From positions 1 to 62,398 of the forward strand of contig NZ_VIYG01000017.1 of NCBI RefSeq assembly GCF_009389585.1: a stretch of 62,398 bases of DNA. Reading direction: 5' to 3'. Below are positions 41,191 to 49,071 of this stretch, piece after piece; position 1 is the stretch's first letter, and every line of letters begins with the position of its first letter. This stretch comes from Oceanobacillus sp. CFH 90083 (GTDB taxonomy: Bacteria > Bacillota > Bacilli > Bacillales > Amphibacillaceae). Under the pieces are notes generated by a model. The model saw nothing but the letters and a program-made list of their open reading frames with translations, was not told where the DNA came from and did not search any database. A program made the translations under genes and the position numbers.

Positions 41191-42465
41191 TTATTCAAAT
41201 AGACTTGGTAAGAACAATGATAGAGAAGGTACAAATGCTACAATGATTAATACCAGTATCGCTATACCGAAGAATGGAAGTAATTCCTTCGTTGTTTTTG
41301 TTATTGGTACCTTAGCAAATGCTGAAGCTACAAATAGACAAACCCCTACAGGTGGTGTTGATAGTCCAATCATTAGCGATAATACCATTACGACACCAAA
41401 ATGAATTGGATCCATTCCAACACTTGAAGCAACAGGAAGTAATACAGGGAACAAAATAACCAGCGCTGCAATTGTCTCCATAAACATTCCAACAAGCAAA
41501 AGTAATAAAATAATTAATAACGTGACAAAGATTGGATTATCTGTAATAGATAAAATTCCATCTGCGATAAGAAGCGGTACGCCCTCACTTACTAAAATCC
41601 AGCCAAACGTATTTGCAAATCCAACAAGTAAAAGAATAGATGCGGTAGAACGTAAGGTTGTTAGTAAGATAGCTGGTATTTCCTTTAACTTTAGTTCTTT
41701 ATAAACAAATTTTCCAACAATAAAAGCATACACCACACAGACTACTGCTGCTTCTGTCGGCGTAAAATAACCGCCAAGGATTCCCCAGAGGATAATCACA
41801 ACCATTAGTAATGCCCAAAATGCACCAAGAAAGGTTTTACCAATCACTGAAACCGGTTGTTTTTCTCCCTTTGGATATTGACGCTTCACGGAAATAGCGT
41901 AGGTCACAAGTAAAAATCCGATCGCTAATAACACACCTGGAATTGCTCCTGCTAAAAATAAATCCCCGATGGAAATACTAGCAAGTGTTCCAATAATAAT
42001 CATTGGTAAGGAAGGTGGGAGCATTGGCCCTACTGTTGACGAAATTGACGTAACCGCAGCAGAAAACCCTGCACCATAACCTTGCTTCTTCATGGCTGGA
42101 ATCATCACTGACCCTATACTCGCCGTATCAGACAAAGCTGTACCTGAAATACCAGCAAAACCCAATGAAGAGGCTACATTGGTTAAGCCTAAGCCGCCCC
42201 GTATATGACCAACGACCGCATTTGCAAAGTCAATAATCCGGTTGGTGATCCCGCCGGCATTCATTAAATTACCTGCTAAAATAAAGGCAGGAATCGCCAG
42301 CATGACAAAGGAATCCAATCCTGCAAACATAGTTTGCGGAATAACTGTCAAAGGAACTCCAGCGATCAGCAAGTAAACCAATGAAGACAGCACTAAACTG
42401 AATGCAATGGGGACACCGACTGCAATTAAAAATAAAAATAATCCAAAAAGTAATAAAGCCATCAT
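41191..42465 (-). CDS. dctM: TRAP transporter large permease (DctM)
   Basis: A 424-residue membrane protein with about 12 helices and the DctM signatures (GLGIP-like GVPIAFSLVLSS, GGLGLTNVASSLGFAGISGT near 95-115, PPSLPMI near 153). It forms the channel part of a TRAP transporter, driven by sodium. It overlaps the small permease by four bases (42462-42465). The operon suggests a sugar acid such as L-gulonate or a hexuronate as cargo. Confidence 0.93.
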   Translation of the reverse strand: MMALLLFGLFLFLIAVGVPIAFSLVLSSLVYLLIAGVPLTVIPQTMFAGLDSFVMLAIPAFILAGNLMNAGGITNRIIDFANAVVGHIRGGLGLTNVASSLGFAGISGTALSDTASIGSVMIPAMKKQGYGAGFSAAVTSISSTVGPMLPPSLPMIIIGTLASISIGDLFLAGAIPGVLLAIGFLLVTYAISVKRQYPKGEKQPVSVIGKTFLGAFWALLMVVIILWGILGGYFTPTEAAVVCVVYAFIVGKFVYKELKLKEIPAILLTTLRSTASILLLVGFANTFGWILVSEGVPLLIADGILSITDNPIFVTLLIILLLLLVGMFMETIAALVILFPVLLPVASSVGMDPIHFGVVMVLSLMIGLSTPPVGVCLFVASAFAKVPITKTTKELLPFFGIAILVLIIVAFVPSLSLFLPSLFE

Positions 42466-42950
42466 ACTTGCTCTTCCTCCTTCCTCTTCTGTTCTTCATC
42501 ATGAAACTGATCCACGATATATACAATTGAATAAATAAACAATAAAATAGCCAGTAACGGAACTGCTGCATAAGCATATGCCATAGGAAATCCTAATGTA
42601 GGAGCATAAAAATCAGCGCCTAAGTTCATTAATTGAATCCCATAGACAAATAAAACAACGGAAAACACAAGAATGAGAGTAGAAATAACGCTTTCATAAA
42701 CTCTTTGAACATGCTTAGGTAAAGCTTCGATCAGCATATCAACCCGAATAAATTCCTGCTTTCTCAACGCCAGTGGAGCTGCTGTAACAATAGAATAGAC
42801 AAATAAATAACGGGACAGCTCTTCCGTCCATATGAAATCATACGGAAAATAACGGCTCAAGATTTGGATAATCACCACGAGCAGTAAAGCTGTGAATAGT
42901 GCCATTGTTATGATTCCAAGTATTTTATCAACCTTCTTCATCGCATTCAT
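42462..42950 (-). CDS. dctQ: TRAP transporter small permease (DctQ)
   Basis: A 162-residue protein with four transmembrane helices (about 10-32, 50-68, 90-112, 130-150), the DctQ layout, including the typical FIWTEELSRYLFVY segment near 39-52. It links the binding protein with DctM. It overlaps both neighbours by four bases. Confidence 0.92.
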   Translation of the reverse strand: MNAMKKVDKILGIITMALFTALLLVVIIQILSRYFPYDFIWTEELSRYLFVYSIVTAAPLALRKQEFIRVDMLIEALPKHVQRVYESVISTLILVFSVVLFVYGIQLMNLGADFYAPTLGFPMAYAYAAVPLLAILLFIYSIVYIVDQFHDEEQKRKEEEQV

Positions 42951-43966
42951 TCTTCACTACCCCCGTTCTCATCCGCAGCATCTAATATATCCAGGTACAG
43001 CTCTAATTGCTCATCTTCAAAATATTCTTCCAAAGCTGGCAGCATCGCCTCACGAAAAGCATCCTGATCAACATCCTCGTTGATTTCCATGCCTCGTTCC
43101 AGCAATCTTTCACGCACTGCTTCTGTTTCCTCTTCTAATAAATCCTGCGCATATTGCTCTGCTTCTGATGCAGCTTCTTTAACAGCTTCCTGCTGATCCT
43201 CCGGGAGCGCTTCCAATTGCTCTGTACCTACCACGACATAAATCCATGAACGAACATGCTCTGTTAAATTCAAATAGTTTTGTACCTCATAAAATCCGTT
43301 ACTTTCAATTAAATCATTGGGATTTTCCTGGCCGTCAATCACGCCCTGCTGCAATCCAGTAAATACTTCATTCAAGCTAATGACTTGCGGCTGTGCCCCT
43401 GCCTCAGACCAGGAATCCAGAAACAACGGTACATTCGGCACACGCATACTGAATCCTCGTAAATCCTCTGGTGTGGAAATAGGATAATTGGAGGTCAAAT
43501 TTCGAGGTGCACGTTCCATATAAAACAATGGCGTCAAACCAATATCACGTTCAATATCTTGCTCAATGATCCCCCCAAGCTCCCCTTCGATCACGCTGCG
43601 CATGTGCTCCTCACTTTCAAACGCATATGGCACCGCTAACATAACAGCATTAGGTGTCCAAACCTCTAACGTTTCCCCCGTAATCGTCAGATCCGTAGCA
43701 CCATACCGGATGGAATTAATATTATCCACTTCGCTGCCAAGTTGACTATTAGGAAAAATTTCAATCAAAACCTTCCCATCTGTTTTTTCTTCCACCAGAT
43801 TAGCAAACTCTACAGCTGTACGATGCCATAGATGACTCGCATCCGAAATATGTGTCATCTTCCAGTGCGTAACGCCATCTTCTTCTGCGGCAGAACCTTC
43901 ATTAGATGAGCAACCGCTCAAAACAAGAAATGTAAATAAACCAAATACGAATAACTTTTTTAACAT
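42947..43966 (-). CDS. dctP: TRAP transporter substrate-binding lipoprotein (DctP)
   Basis: A 339-residue lipoprotein: signal peptide with lipobox LSGC (C19), then a DctP/SBP_bac_7 domain with the conserved LEVWTPN..AVPYAFESEEHM region and RxxxNLTSNYPISTPEDLRGFSMRVPN holding the carboxylate-binding Arg. In Gram-positives the binding protein is lipid-anchored. It lies 29 nt after gntR and precedes dctQ with a four-base overlap. AGGGG lies before the start. Confidence 0.93.
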   Translation of the reverse strand: MLKKLFVFGLFTFLVLSGCSSNEGSAAEEDGVTHWKMTHISDASHLWHRTAVEFANLVEEKTDGKVLIEIFPNSQLGSEVDNINSIRYGATDLTITGETLEVWTPNAVMLAVPYAFESEEHMRSVIEGELGGIIEQDIERDIGLTPLFYMERAPRNLTSNYPISTPEDLRGFSMRVPNVPLFLDSWSEAGAQPQVISLNEVFTGLQQGVIDGQENPNDLIESNGFYEVQNYLNLTEHVRSWIYVVVGTEQLEALPEDQQEAVKEAASEAEQYAQDLLEEETEAVRERLLERGMEINEDVDQDAFREAMLPALEEYFEDEQLELYLDILDAADENGGSEE

Positions 43967-43995
43967 GATACTCTGCCCCTTCCTCTCATACTTTT

Positions 43996-44670
43996 TTAAC
44001 TAAAATAATCTGGATAGTTCTCCCTTAATGCCTTTTGATCGTATATTAACAATGCCAAATGCTCTCGAATCAGCTCCTCAGCCTTTTCCTGATTCTTTTC
44101 CTTTATTGCCTCTACCATTGCCTCATGTTGATCAACTAGTTTTTCCCAATTAAATTTTAATGCCATGCTTAATTTCCGAAGTCGCATCGAGTGTGTGTCC
44201 ATCCTTTGAATCACCTTCCATACACGCTGCTTGTCTGTTCCTTCTGCAAGCAGACGATGAAATTCCCTGTCCAGGACAAACAATGTGTTCTCATCATTTT
44301 CATCACGGGCTTTTTTTTGTTCCTTCAGGTTTTGTTCCAATTGTTCCAAATGTTTTTCTGAGAAGACCTCACAAGCCAGACGAATAATTCCTACTTCCGC
44401 TTGTTCCCGTAAAAAACGCGCTTCTTCTACATGATCTAAATCGATCAAAGCAACAAAAGATCCTCTTTGCGGCAGTACCGTTAAAAGCTCATCCTCCGTT
44501 AATCTCAGGAAAGCCTCTCTAACTGGCGTGCGGCTGACCTCTAATTCCTCAGCAACCTCTTTCTCAGAAATCGCTGTGCCCGGTGGCAATTCCAAATCCA
44601 TAATCGATTCTCGCAATGTATCATAAACAAAATCTCTCGTTGAATGTTTAAATTTAGTACGATTTAACAT
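43996..44670 (-). CDS. GntR-family regulator (FadR/UxuR-like)
   Basis: A 224-residue regulator with a winged helix (about 12-75, GTAISEKEVAEELEVSRTPVREAFLRL) and a helical FCD ligand-binding domain (about 80-215) with metal- or acid-binding residues (D, H, H). It is first of a seven-gene operon for sugar-acid use and divergent from an Ldh_2 gene; a palindrome lies between them at 44710-44721. Repression relieved by a hexuronate or gulonate intermediate is the likely mode. Confidence 0.88.
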   Translation of the reverse strand: MLNRTKFKHSTRDFVYDTLRESIMDLELPPGTAISEKEVAEELEVSRTPVREAFLRLTEDELLTVLPQRGSFVALIDLDHVEEARFLREQAEVGIIRLACEVFSEKHLEQLEQNLKEQKKARDENDENTLFVLDREFHRLLAEGTDKQRVWKVIQRMDTHSMRLRKLSMALKFNWEKLVDQHEAMVEAIKEKNQEKAEELIREHLALLIYDQKALRENYPDYFS

Positions 44671-44709
44671 TTTCTTAACTCCTTTCTGAAATTCATTCTA
44701 CCACACTAC

Positions 44710-44745
44710 CATACAAGTATGCTAGTATAAATTTAAGCGTTTGCA
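44710..44745. promoter_or_regulatory. GntR-type palindrome and cre-like site between divergent genes
   Basis: CATAC-AA-GTATG (44710-44721) is a perfect palindrome in the 96-bp divergent region. Beside it TTTAAGCGTTTGCA (44732-44745) matches the cre consensus with two mismatches, 21 bp before the Ldh_2 start. Together they suggest induction by substrate and repression by glucose. Confidence 0.5.
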
Positions 44746-44766
44746 TAAAAAGGAGGAGAAATTTTT

Positions 44767-45777
44767 ATGATTTCGAGAAAAGAGTTACTGGATACAACTA
44801 AACAAATCTTTATAAAGTATGGTGTGGCAGAGGATGCCGCTGATGCTATTGCGGATGTACTTGTTCATGCAAATCTGAGAGGTGTAGATTCTCATGGCGT
44901 TTTAAGAGTAGAGCATTATATTAAACGAATTCAAGCCGGCGGAATTAATCCAGCGGCACAGCTGCAAGTAACGGAAACCTCTCCTTCGACCAGCATTGTA
45001 GATGGAGATAACGGATTTGGACATTATATTTCGAAAACAGCCATGGATATCGCCATCAACCAAGCGAAAGAAGCAGGGACTGGAGCTGTGGCAGTAAAGA
45101 ATAGCAGTCATTGCGGTGCCTTATCTTATTTTGTTGAACAAGCCGCACAGCATCATTTAATCGGTATTGCAATGACGCACACGGATAAAATCGTTGTTCC
45201 TTTTGGCGGATCAGAGCCCTTCTTCGGCACGAATCCAATTGCTTTTGGCTTTCCGGCAAAGAAGGAAGAACCAATCATATTAGACTTTGCCACAAGTACC
45301 GTAGCATTGGGAAAAATTTTAAATGCAAAAGAAAAAGGAGAAAGCATCCCGCATGGCTGGGGAGTTGACGAAAGCGGGGAGTCTACCCATGACCCAGATA
45401 AAGTAGTAGCGTTATCACCCTTTGGCGGGCCAAAAGGATACGGTCTGGCCATGGTTGTTGAAATATTCTCCGCCATGCTGACTGGAGCAGCTTTTGGACC
45501 GCATGTTTCCAAAATGTACGGAGAATATGATAAAAATCGGGAGTTAGGACACTTCTTTATGGCAATCGATCCAGCAAAATTTGTTTCCGTTGATGTATTT
45601 ACCGCTCGTCTTGATCAAATGATTCGGGAATTAAGAGAAACTTCTCCAGGTCCGAATGTGGAAAGAATCTATGTTCCCGGAGAAATAGAAATGATAAATG
45701 CACAAAAAAGAGAAAAAGAAGGTATTCCGTTGCCAGATTCCGTCCTTGCATATTTAAAGAAAGAAGTTGAAAAATAA
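44767..45777 (+). CDS. Ldh_2-family NAD(P)-dependent oxidoreductase (YjmC/AllD-like)
   Basis: A 336-residue enzyme of the malate/L-lactate dehydrogenase type 2 family, with RGVDSHGVLR (about 38-47), NSSHCGALSYF (about 111-121) and GTNPIAFGFPA (about 158-168). Such enzymes reduce 2-oxo acids or act on ureidoglycolate, sulfolactate or malate. AGGAGGA lies before the ATG. It is divergent from the gulonate/uronate operon and shares its control region; B. subtilis yjmC sits in the same company. A role in interconverting a sugar acid of the pathway is inferred, the exact substrate is open. Confidence 0.85.
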   Translation: MISRKELLDTTKQIFIKYGVAEDAADAIADVLVHANLRGVDSHGVLRVEHYIKRIQAGGINPAAQLQVTETSPSTSIVDGDNGFGHYISKTAMDIAINQAKEAGTGAVAVKNSSHCGALSYFVEQAAQHHLIGIAMTHTDKIVVPFGGSEPFFGTNPIAFGFPAKKEEPIILDFATSTVALGKILNAKEKGESIPHGWGVDESGESTHDPDKVVALSPFGGPKGYGLAMVVEIFSAMLTGAAFGPHVSKMYGEYDKNRELGHFFMAIDPAKFVSVDVFTARLDQMIRELRETSPGPNVERIYVPGEIEMINAQKREKEGIPLPDSVLAYLKKEVEK

Positions 45778-45804
45778 GTTAAAGCGTATCAGGTTAATCA
45801 TTTA

Positions 45805-45838
45805 TATAGAGGGAATAAAAACAGCCTTTCCCTCTATA
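45805..45838. terminator. Weak hairpin between convergent genes
   Basis: A 10-bp stem (45805-45814 with 45829-45838) between the Ldh_2 and MFS stop codons. There is no long T-run on either side, so termination would be imperfect. Confidence 0.45.
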
Positions 45839-45866
45839 CTGATTTTCGTCATCACCTTTCATATTT

Positions 45867-47081
45867 TCAATTACCTTGATAATATTTTCGATAATTCCTC
45901 CTTTGTATTATAAAATAAAAGCCCATTCCCAATCCTAAAAACAAGAAAGAACCCACTATATAAACCAGTCTAATGTCCATTAACTCAGCAGCTATTCCAA
46001 TCGCTAATGTCAATAAAACAATAAAAGCCGCTTCCACCATACCAAAAACCGCAGAAAAACGTCCCATAATCTCCACAGGAATATTATTCTGATAAAAGGT
46101 CAGAAAGCCTGTGTTGGCAAAGGAAAGTGCAAAGGTTAATAGAAAAAAACCGATTGCTGCTGTTCGAAAATCTGTTGAGAAAGCAAAAATCAAATAACCA
46201 GCAGGAGTAAGTATAACCCCAAGCCCCATCAGCACATTGATTTTTAAAAGCTTAGCAAATAAAGCATTAATCAAAGATCCCGCTACAATTCCTGCGCCTG
46301 CAATACTAACCAAAAAGCTATAGGTGCTTTCATCCAATAACAGGACCTCCATCGCAAAAGCAGCCTCCAACGAGTCTAGCCCAGTCATGAAAACTGTTAC
46401 GCCACCAAATAAAATATAAATCAAGGTAATATATTTATGATTACCACCATACGCAAGAATCCTCTTCCAATCCGAAATGACTGACTGCATATTCATACTA
46501 TCGTGTACCTTAACTTGCCCATGCAGGTCAGGAAGAAAAAGAATAATTATGGCAGAGATACATAATGCTACAGCATTCATAAATATAGCAAAGGAAGGAC
46601 TGCCCATCATAAATAATGCTCCTGCAACAGACGGTCCCAAAATAAATCCGCAAGAATTGATAAAGTTACGGAGTGCATTGAACCGCTGTCTATCTCTTTT
46701 AGGGATCAGCTTCGTCATATAGACAACAGATGCCGGCTCAAACATTGCGCTGGCTACATTAACGCCAAATACTAAAATATAGATAAGCAATAATGAGTCT
46801 AGAAAAGGAAGAATAAAAATAAGTCCCGCCCGAAATACGTCCAGGCTAACCATCATATGCTTTTGATTCAAACGGTCAATCAATGAGCCTGCCCAAAAAT
46901 TAGTGAACATTGCTGCCAAGGGAATCAGAATATACAGTACAGAAACAGCAAGCGGAGAGCCTGTCATTTCTAAAATAATTAAATTTAATGCAATCAGGTA
47001 TACCCATGCTCCTAAATTAGATACACCAATCCCCGTTAATAGTAATGAGGTGTTTTTCCACCTTTCCCAAGTTCCTTCCAT
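45867..47081 (-). CDS. MFS transporter under T-box control
   Basis: A 404-residue carrier with about 12 transmembrane helices of the MFS_3/drug-efflux type, with an early NFWAGSLIDRLNQKHMM segment (motif A, about 60-76). Its sequence alone would suggest efflux of drugs or small molecules. However, a T-box leader is directly upstream (47108-47417), so its expression answers uncharged tRNA, and it probably moves an amino acid, most simply importing the one read by the leader. The ATG at 47081 is preferred over the TTG at 47084, with GGAGAG before it. Confidence 0.85.
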   Translation of the reverse strand: MEGTWERWKNTSLLLTGIGVSNLGAWVYLIALNLIILEMTGSPLAVSVLYILIPLAAMFTNFWAGSLIDRLNQKHMMVSLDVFRAGLIFILPFLDSLLLIYILVFGVNVASAMFEPASVVYMTKLIPKRDRQRFNALRNFINSCGFILGPSVAGALFMMGSPSFAIFMNAVALCISAIIILFLPDLHGQVKVHDSMNMQSVISDWKRILAYGGNHKYITLIYILFGGVTVFMTGLDSLEAAFAMEVLLLDESTYSFLVSIAGAGIVAGSLINALFAKLLKINVLMGLGVILTPAGYLIFAFSTDFRTAAIGFFLLTFALSFANTGFLTFYQNNIPVEIMGRFSAVFGMVEAAFIVLLTLAIGIAAELMDIRLVYIVGSFLFLGLGMGFYFIIQRRNYRKYYQGN

Positions 47082-47107
47082 CAAATCTCTCCTCTCTTTT
47101 TTTTAAA

Positions 47108-47417
47108 TAAAAAAAGCCCTCATCCTCAAAGTTATTTAAACTTTGAGGACGGGACTTCTTATATCACAGAAGGTCGTGGTACCACCTCATTCTGTTTCTG
47201 CATCACTGCAAAAACCTCTATAAGCAACAGAATCAATCATTGCTTTTCTCGATAACGGAAGAACCGGCACATCATCATTCAATAATCCGATGTGCAGCTT
47301 CGAGGCTTGGTTCCATATAGTTCCACACACTCCTTCTCAGCTTCTGGAGTTCTCTGTTATGCTTCCCTTATATGTACTCTTCTCTTCAACGCTTTTAATA
47401 GCATATATCTAGAGTTT
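47108..47417 (-). promoter_or_regulatory. T-box riboswitch of the MFS gene
   Basis: The minus-strand leader has all the parts: GAAGAGAAGAGTA motif after the start, a stem-I apical loop AGAAGCTGAGAA holding the GNUG motif, the T-box AGGTGGTACCACG at 47175-47187, and a terminator CCTCAAAGTT/AACTTTGAGG with T7 at 47109-47115. The specifier is likely UAU (47317-47319), in the setting GGAAC-UAU-A, meaning tRNA-Tyr; a one-base shift would read CUA (Leu). A promoter TTGTCT-16-TATAAT (47446-47451 and 47424-47429) drives it. Confidence 0.92.
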
Positions 47418-47423
47418 AGAAAT

Positions 47424-47451
47424 ATTATACATGTTCCCACTAAAAAGACAA
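47424..47451 (-). promoter_or_regulatory. Promoter of the T-box leader
   Basis: On the minus strand TTGTCT (47446-47451) and TATAAT (47424-47429) are separated by 16 nt, about 7 nt before the deduced leader start. Confidence 0.75.
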
Positions 47452-47503
47452 GTATTATTTCATCCTTCTATATCCGAAACAGCCAAGAAACTATTGACTT
47501 ATA

Positions 47504-47521
47504 TTGTGATATAATTCACAA
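47504..47521. promoter_or_regulatory. Rex operator over the ldh -10 element
   Basis: TTGTGATATAATTCACAA fits the Rex consensus TTGTGAANNNNTTCACAA; its centre is the -10 TATAAT (47510-47515) with an extended TG. Rex releases at high NADH, which couples lactate formation to redox state, as known for ldh in Bacillota. Confidence 0.85.
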
Positions 47522-47553
47522 TGTAAGTAAGAAATAATTTTCATACTACTTGA

Positions 47554-48531
<978 letters not shown>

Positions 48532-48562
48532 ATAAGTAATGTGAAACAGGATTTACGATCAC

Positions 48563-48592
48563 TTGTTCGTTCTATCGGATTTATGATACAAT
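48563..48592 (+). promoter_or_regulatory. Promoter of the toxin mRNA
   Basis: TTGTTC (48563-48568), 18-nt spacer, then TACAAT (48587-48592) with an extended TGA. The deduced RNA starts near 48599, where GTGTG-CAG-CACAC (48600-48612) would form a hairpin at the extreme 5' end. Confidence 0.6.
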
Positions 48593-48640
48593 AAAAAAGT
48601 GTGCAGCACACAAGTTTACTTGCGTGTTTCGCATGCAAAA

Positions 48641-48657
48641 CCCTCCTGGAAGGGAGG
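48641..48657 (+). promoter_or_regulatory. Hairpin hiding the ribosome-binding site
   Basis: CCCTCC (48641-48646) pairs perfectly with GGGAGG (48652-48657), which is the Shine-Dalgarno sequence of the 40-codon ORF, across a 5-nt loop. This is typical of type I toxin mRNAs. Confidence 0.75.
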
Positions 48658-48659
48658 TG

Positions 48660-48672
48660 CACTCTCAAGTGA
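48660..48672 (+). repeat. Direct repeat DRa, first copy
   Basis: CACTCTCAAGTGA, covering the GTG start codon. The second copy is at 48886-48898; a further 7-nt repeat GCGTAAG lies at 48683-48689 and 48902-48908, in the same order. Confidence 0.8.
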
Positions 48673-48791
48673 ACAGAAAGAAGCGTAAGCAAGAAAAACT
48701 ACGTGAGAACCAACGTAGAAGAAAGGATATAATGGAAGGCCTAATCAACCTTTGTAAAATTATATCCCACATCAAAGACTGGTTTTCCTAG
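48669..48791 (+). CDS. 40-residue basic/hydrophobic peptide, putative type I toxin
   Basis: A short ORF starting GTG, with GGGAGG eleven nt upstream, coding for a peptide with a strongly basic N-terminal half (MNRKKRKQEKLRENQRRRKD) and an amphipathic, hydrophobic C-terminal half (about 22-40). Its start is hidden by a hairpin, its transcript has a 5' end hairpin, and it ends at a strong terminator. A convergent small RNA shares direct repeats over the start. This is the par/Fst plan, but the peptide does not look like Fst, whose hydrophobic helix comes first. An internal ATG at 48732 is an alternative start. I recognise no family. Confidence 0.7.
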   Translation: MNRKKRKQEKLRENQRRRKDIMEGLINLCKIISHIKDWFS

Positions 48792-48797
48792 TTTTTT

Positions 48798-48828
48798 CCG
48801 CCATGTAATGTTGCATGGCGGTTTTTTT
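48798..48828 (+). terminator. Terminator of the toxin mRNA
   Basis: Perfect 8-bp stem CCGCCATG/CATGGCGG (48798-48805 with 48814-48821) followed by seven T. Confidence 0.9.
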
Positions 48829-48851
48829 GTTTTATACTTGTTATAACAAAA

Positions 48852-48919
48852 GAAAAAGAGCTGGTAATCAGTCAGCTCTTTTTCACACTCTCAAGTGATT
48901 CGCGTAAGTCTTTCTTTAC
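48852..48919 (-). ncRNA. Convergent ~68-nt RNA, putative type I antitoxin
   Basis: A minus-strand RNA is predicted from the promoter at 48926-48955 to the terminator stem GAGCTG..CAGCTC with T-run at 48852-48884. It carries the complement of CACTCTCAAGTGA and GCGTAAG, so it can pair with the start region of the 40-codon ORF in trans (13 nt plus 7 nt, joined by unequal spacers). Convergent orientation, about 65-70 nt and shared repeats match RNA II of the Enterococcus par locus. It has no ORF. Confidence 0.75.
48886..48898 (+). repeat. Direct repeat DRa, second copy
   Basis: Exact copy of the 13-bp sequence at 48660-48672, lying in the 5' half of the predicted antisense RNA, followed three nt later by GCGTAAG. 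Confidence 0.8.
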
Positions 48920-48925
48920 ACCCTT

Positions 48926-48955
48926 ATTCTAATCCAAGAGGGTATCATCTGTCAA
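48926..48955 (-). promoter_or_regulatory. Strong promoter of the convergent small RNA
   Basis: On the minus strand TTGACA (48950-48955), 18-nt spacer, TAGAAT (48926-48931). It is a consensus -35 and would start RNA near 48919. No ORF follows, which is itself evidence for a non-coding transcript. Confidence 0.8.
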
Positions 48956-49071
48956 TGCAATACCTTTGGTTTTTAAAAGAACAAAGGTATAATATAGTAT
49001 ACCCGTTATACAAAAATGTATGCATTGATTTTTCATTTTAGATGATATTTTTTGAGCTTAGCATAATTTTT

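Noticed and set aside
47313..47324. Leucine (CUA) as T-box specifier
   Set aside because: Reading GGAAC-UAU-A fits the usual loop context better; kept as the alternative only.
48600..48830. Calling the 40-residue peptide Fst
   Set aside because: The locus layout is par-like, but the peptide has a basic start and hydrophobic end, the reverse of Fst. Only the architecture is claimed.
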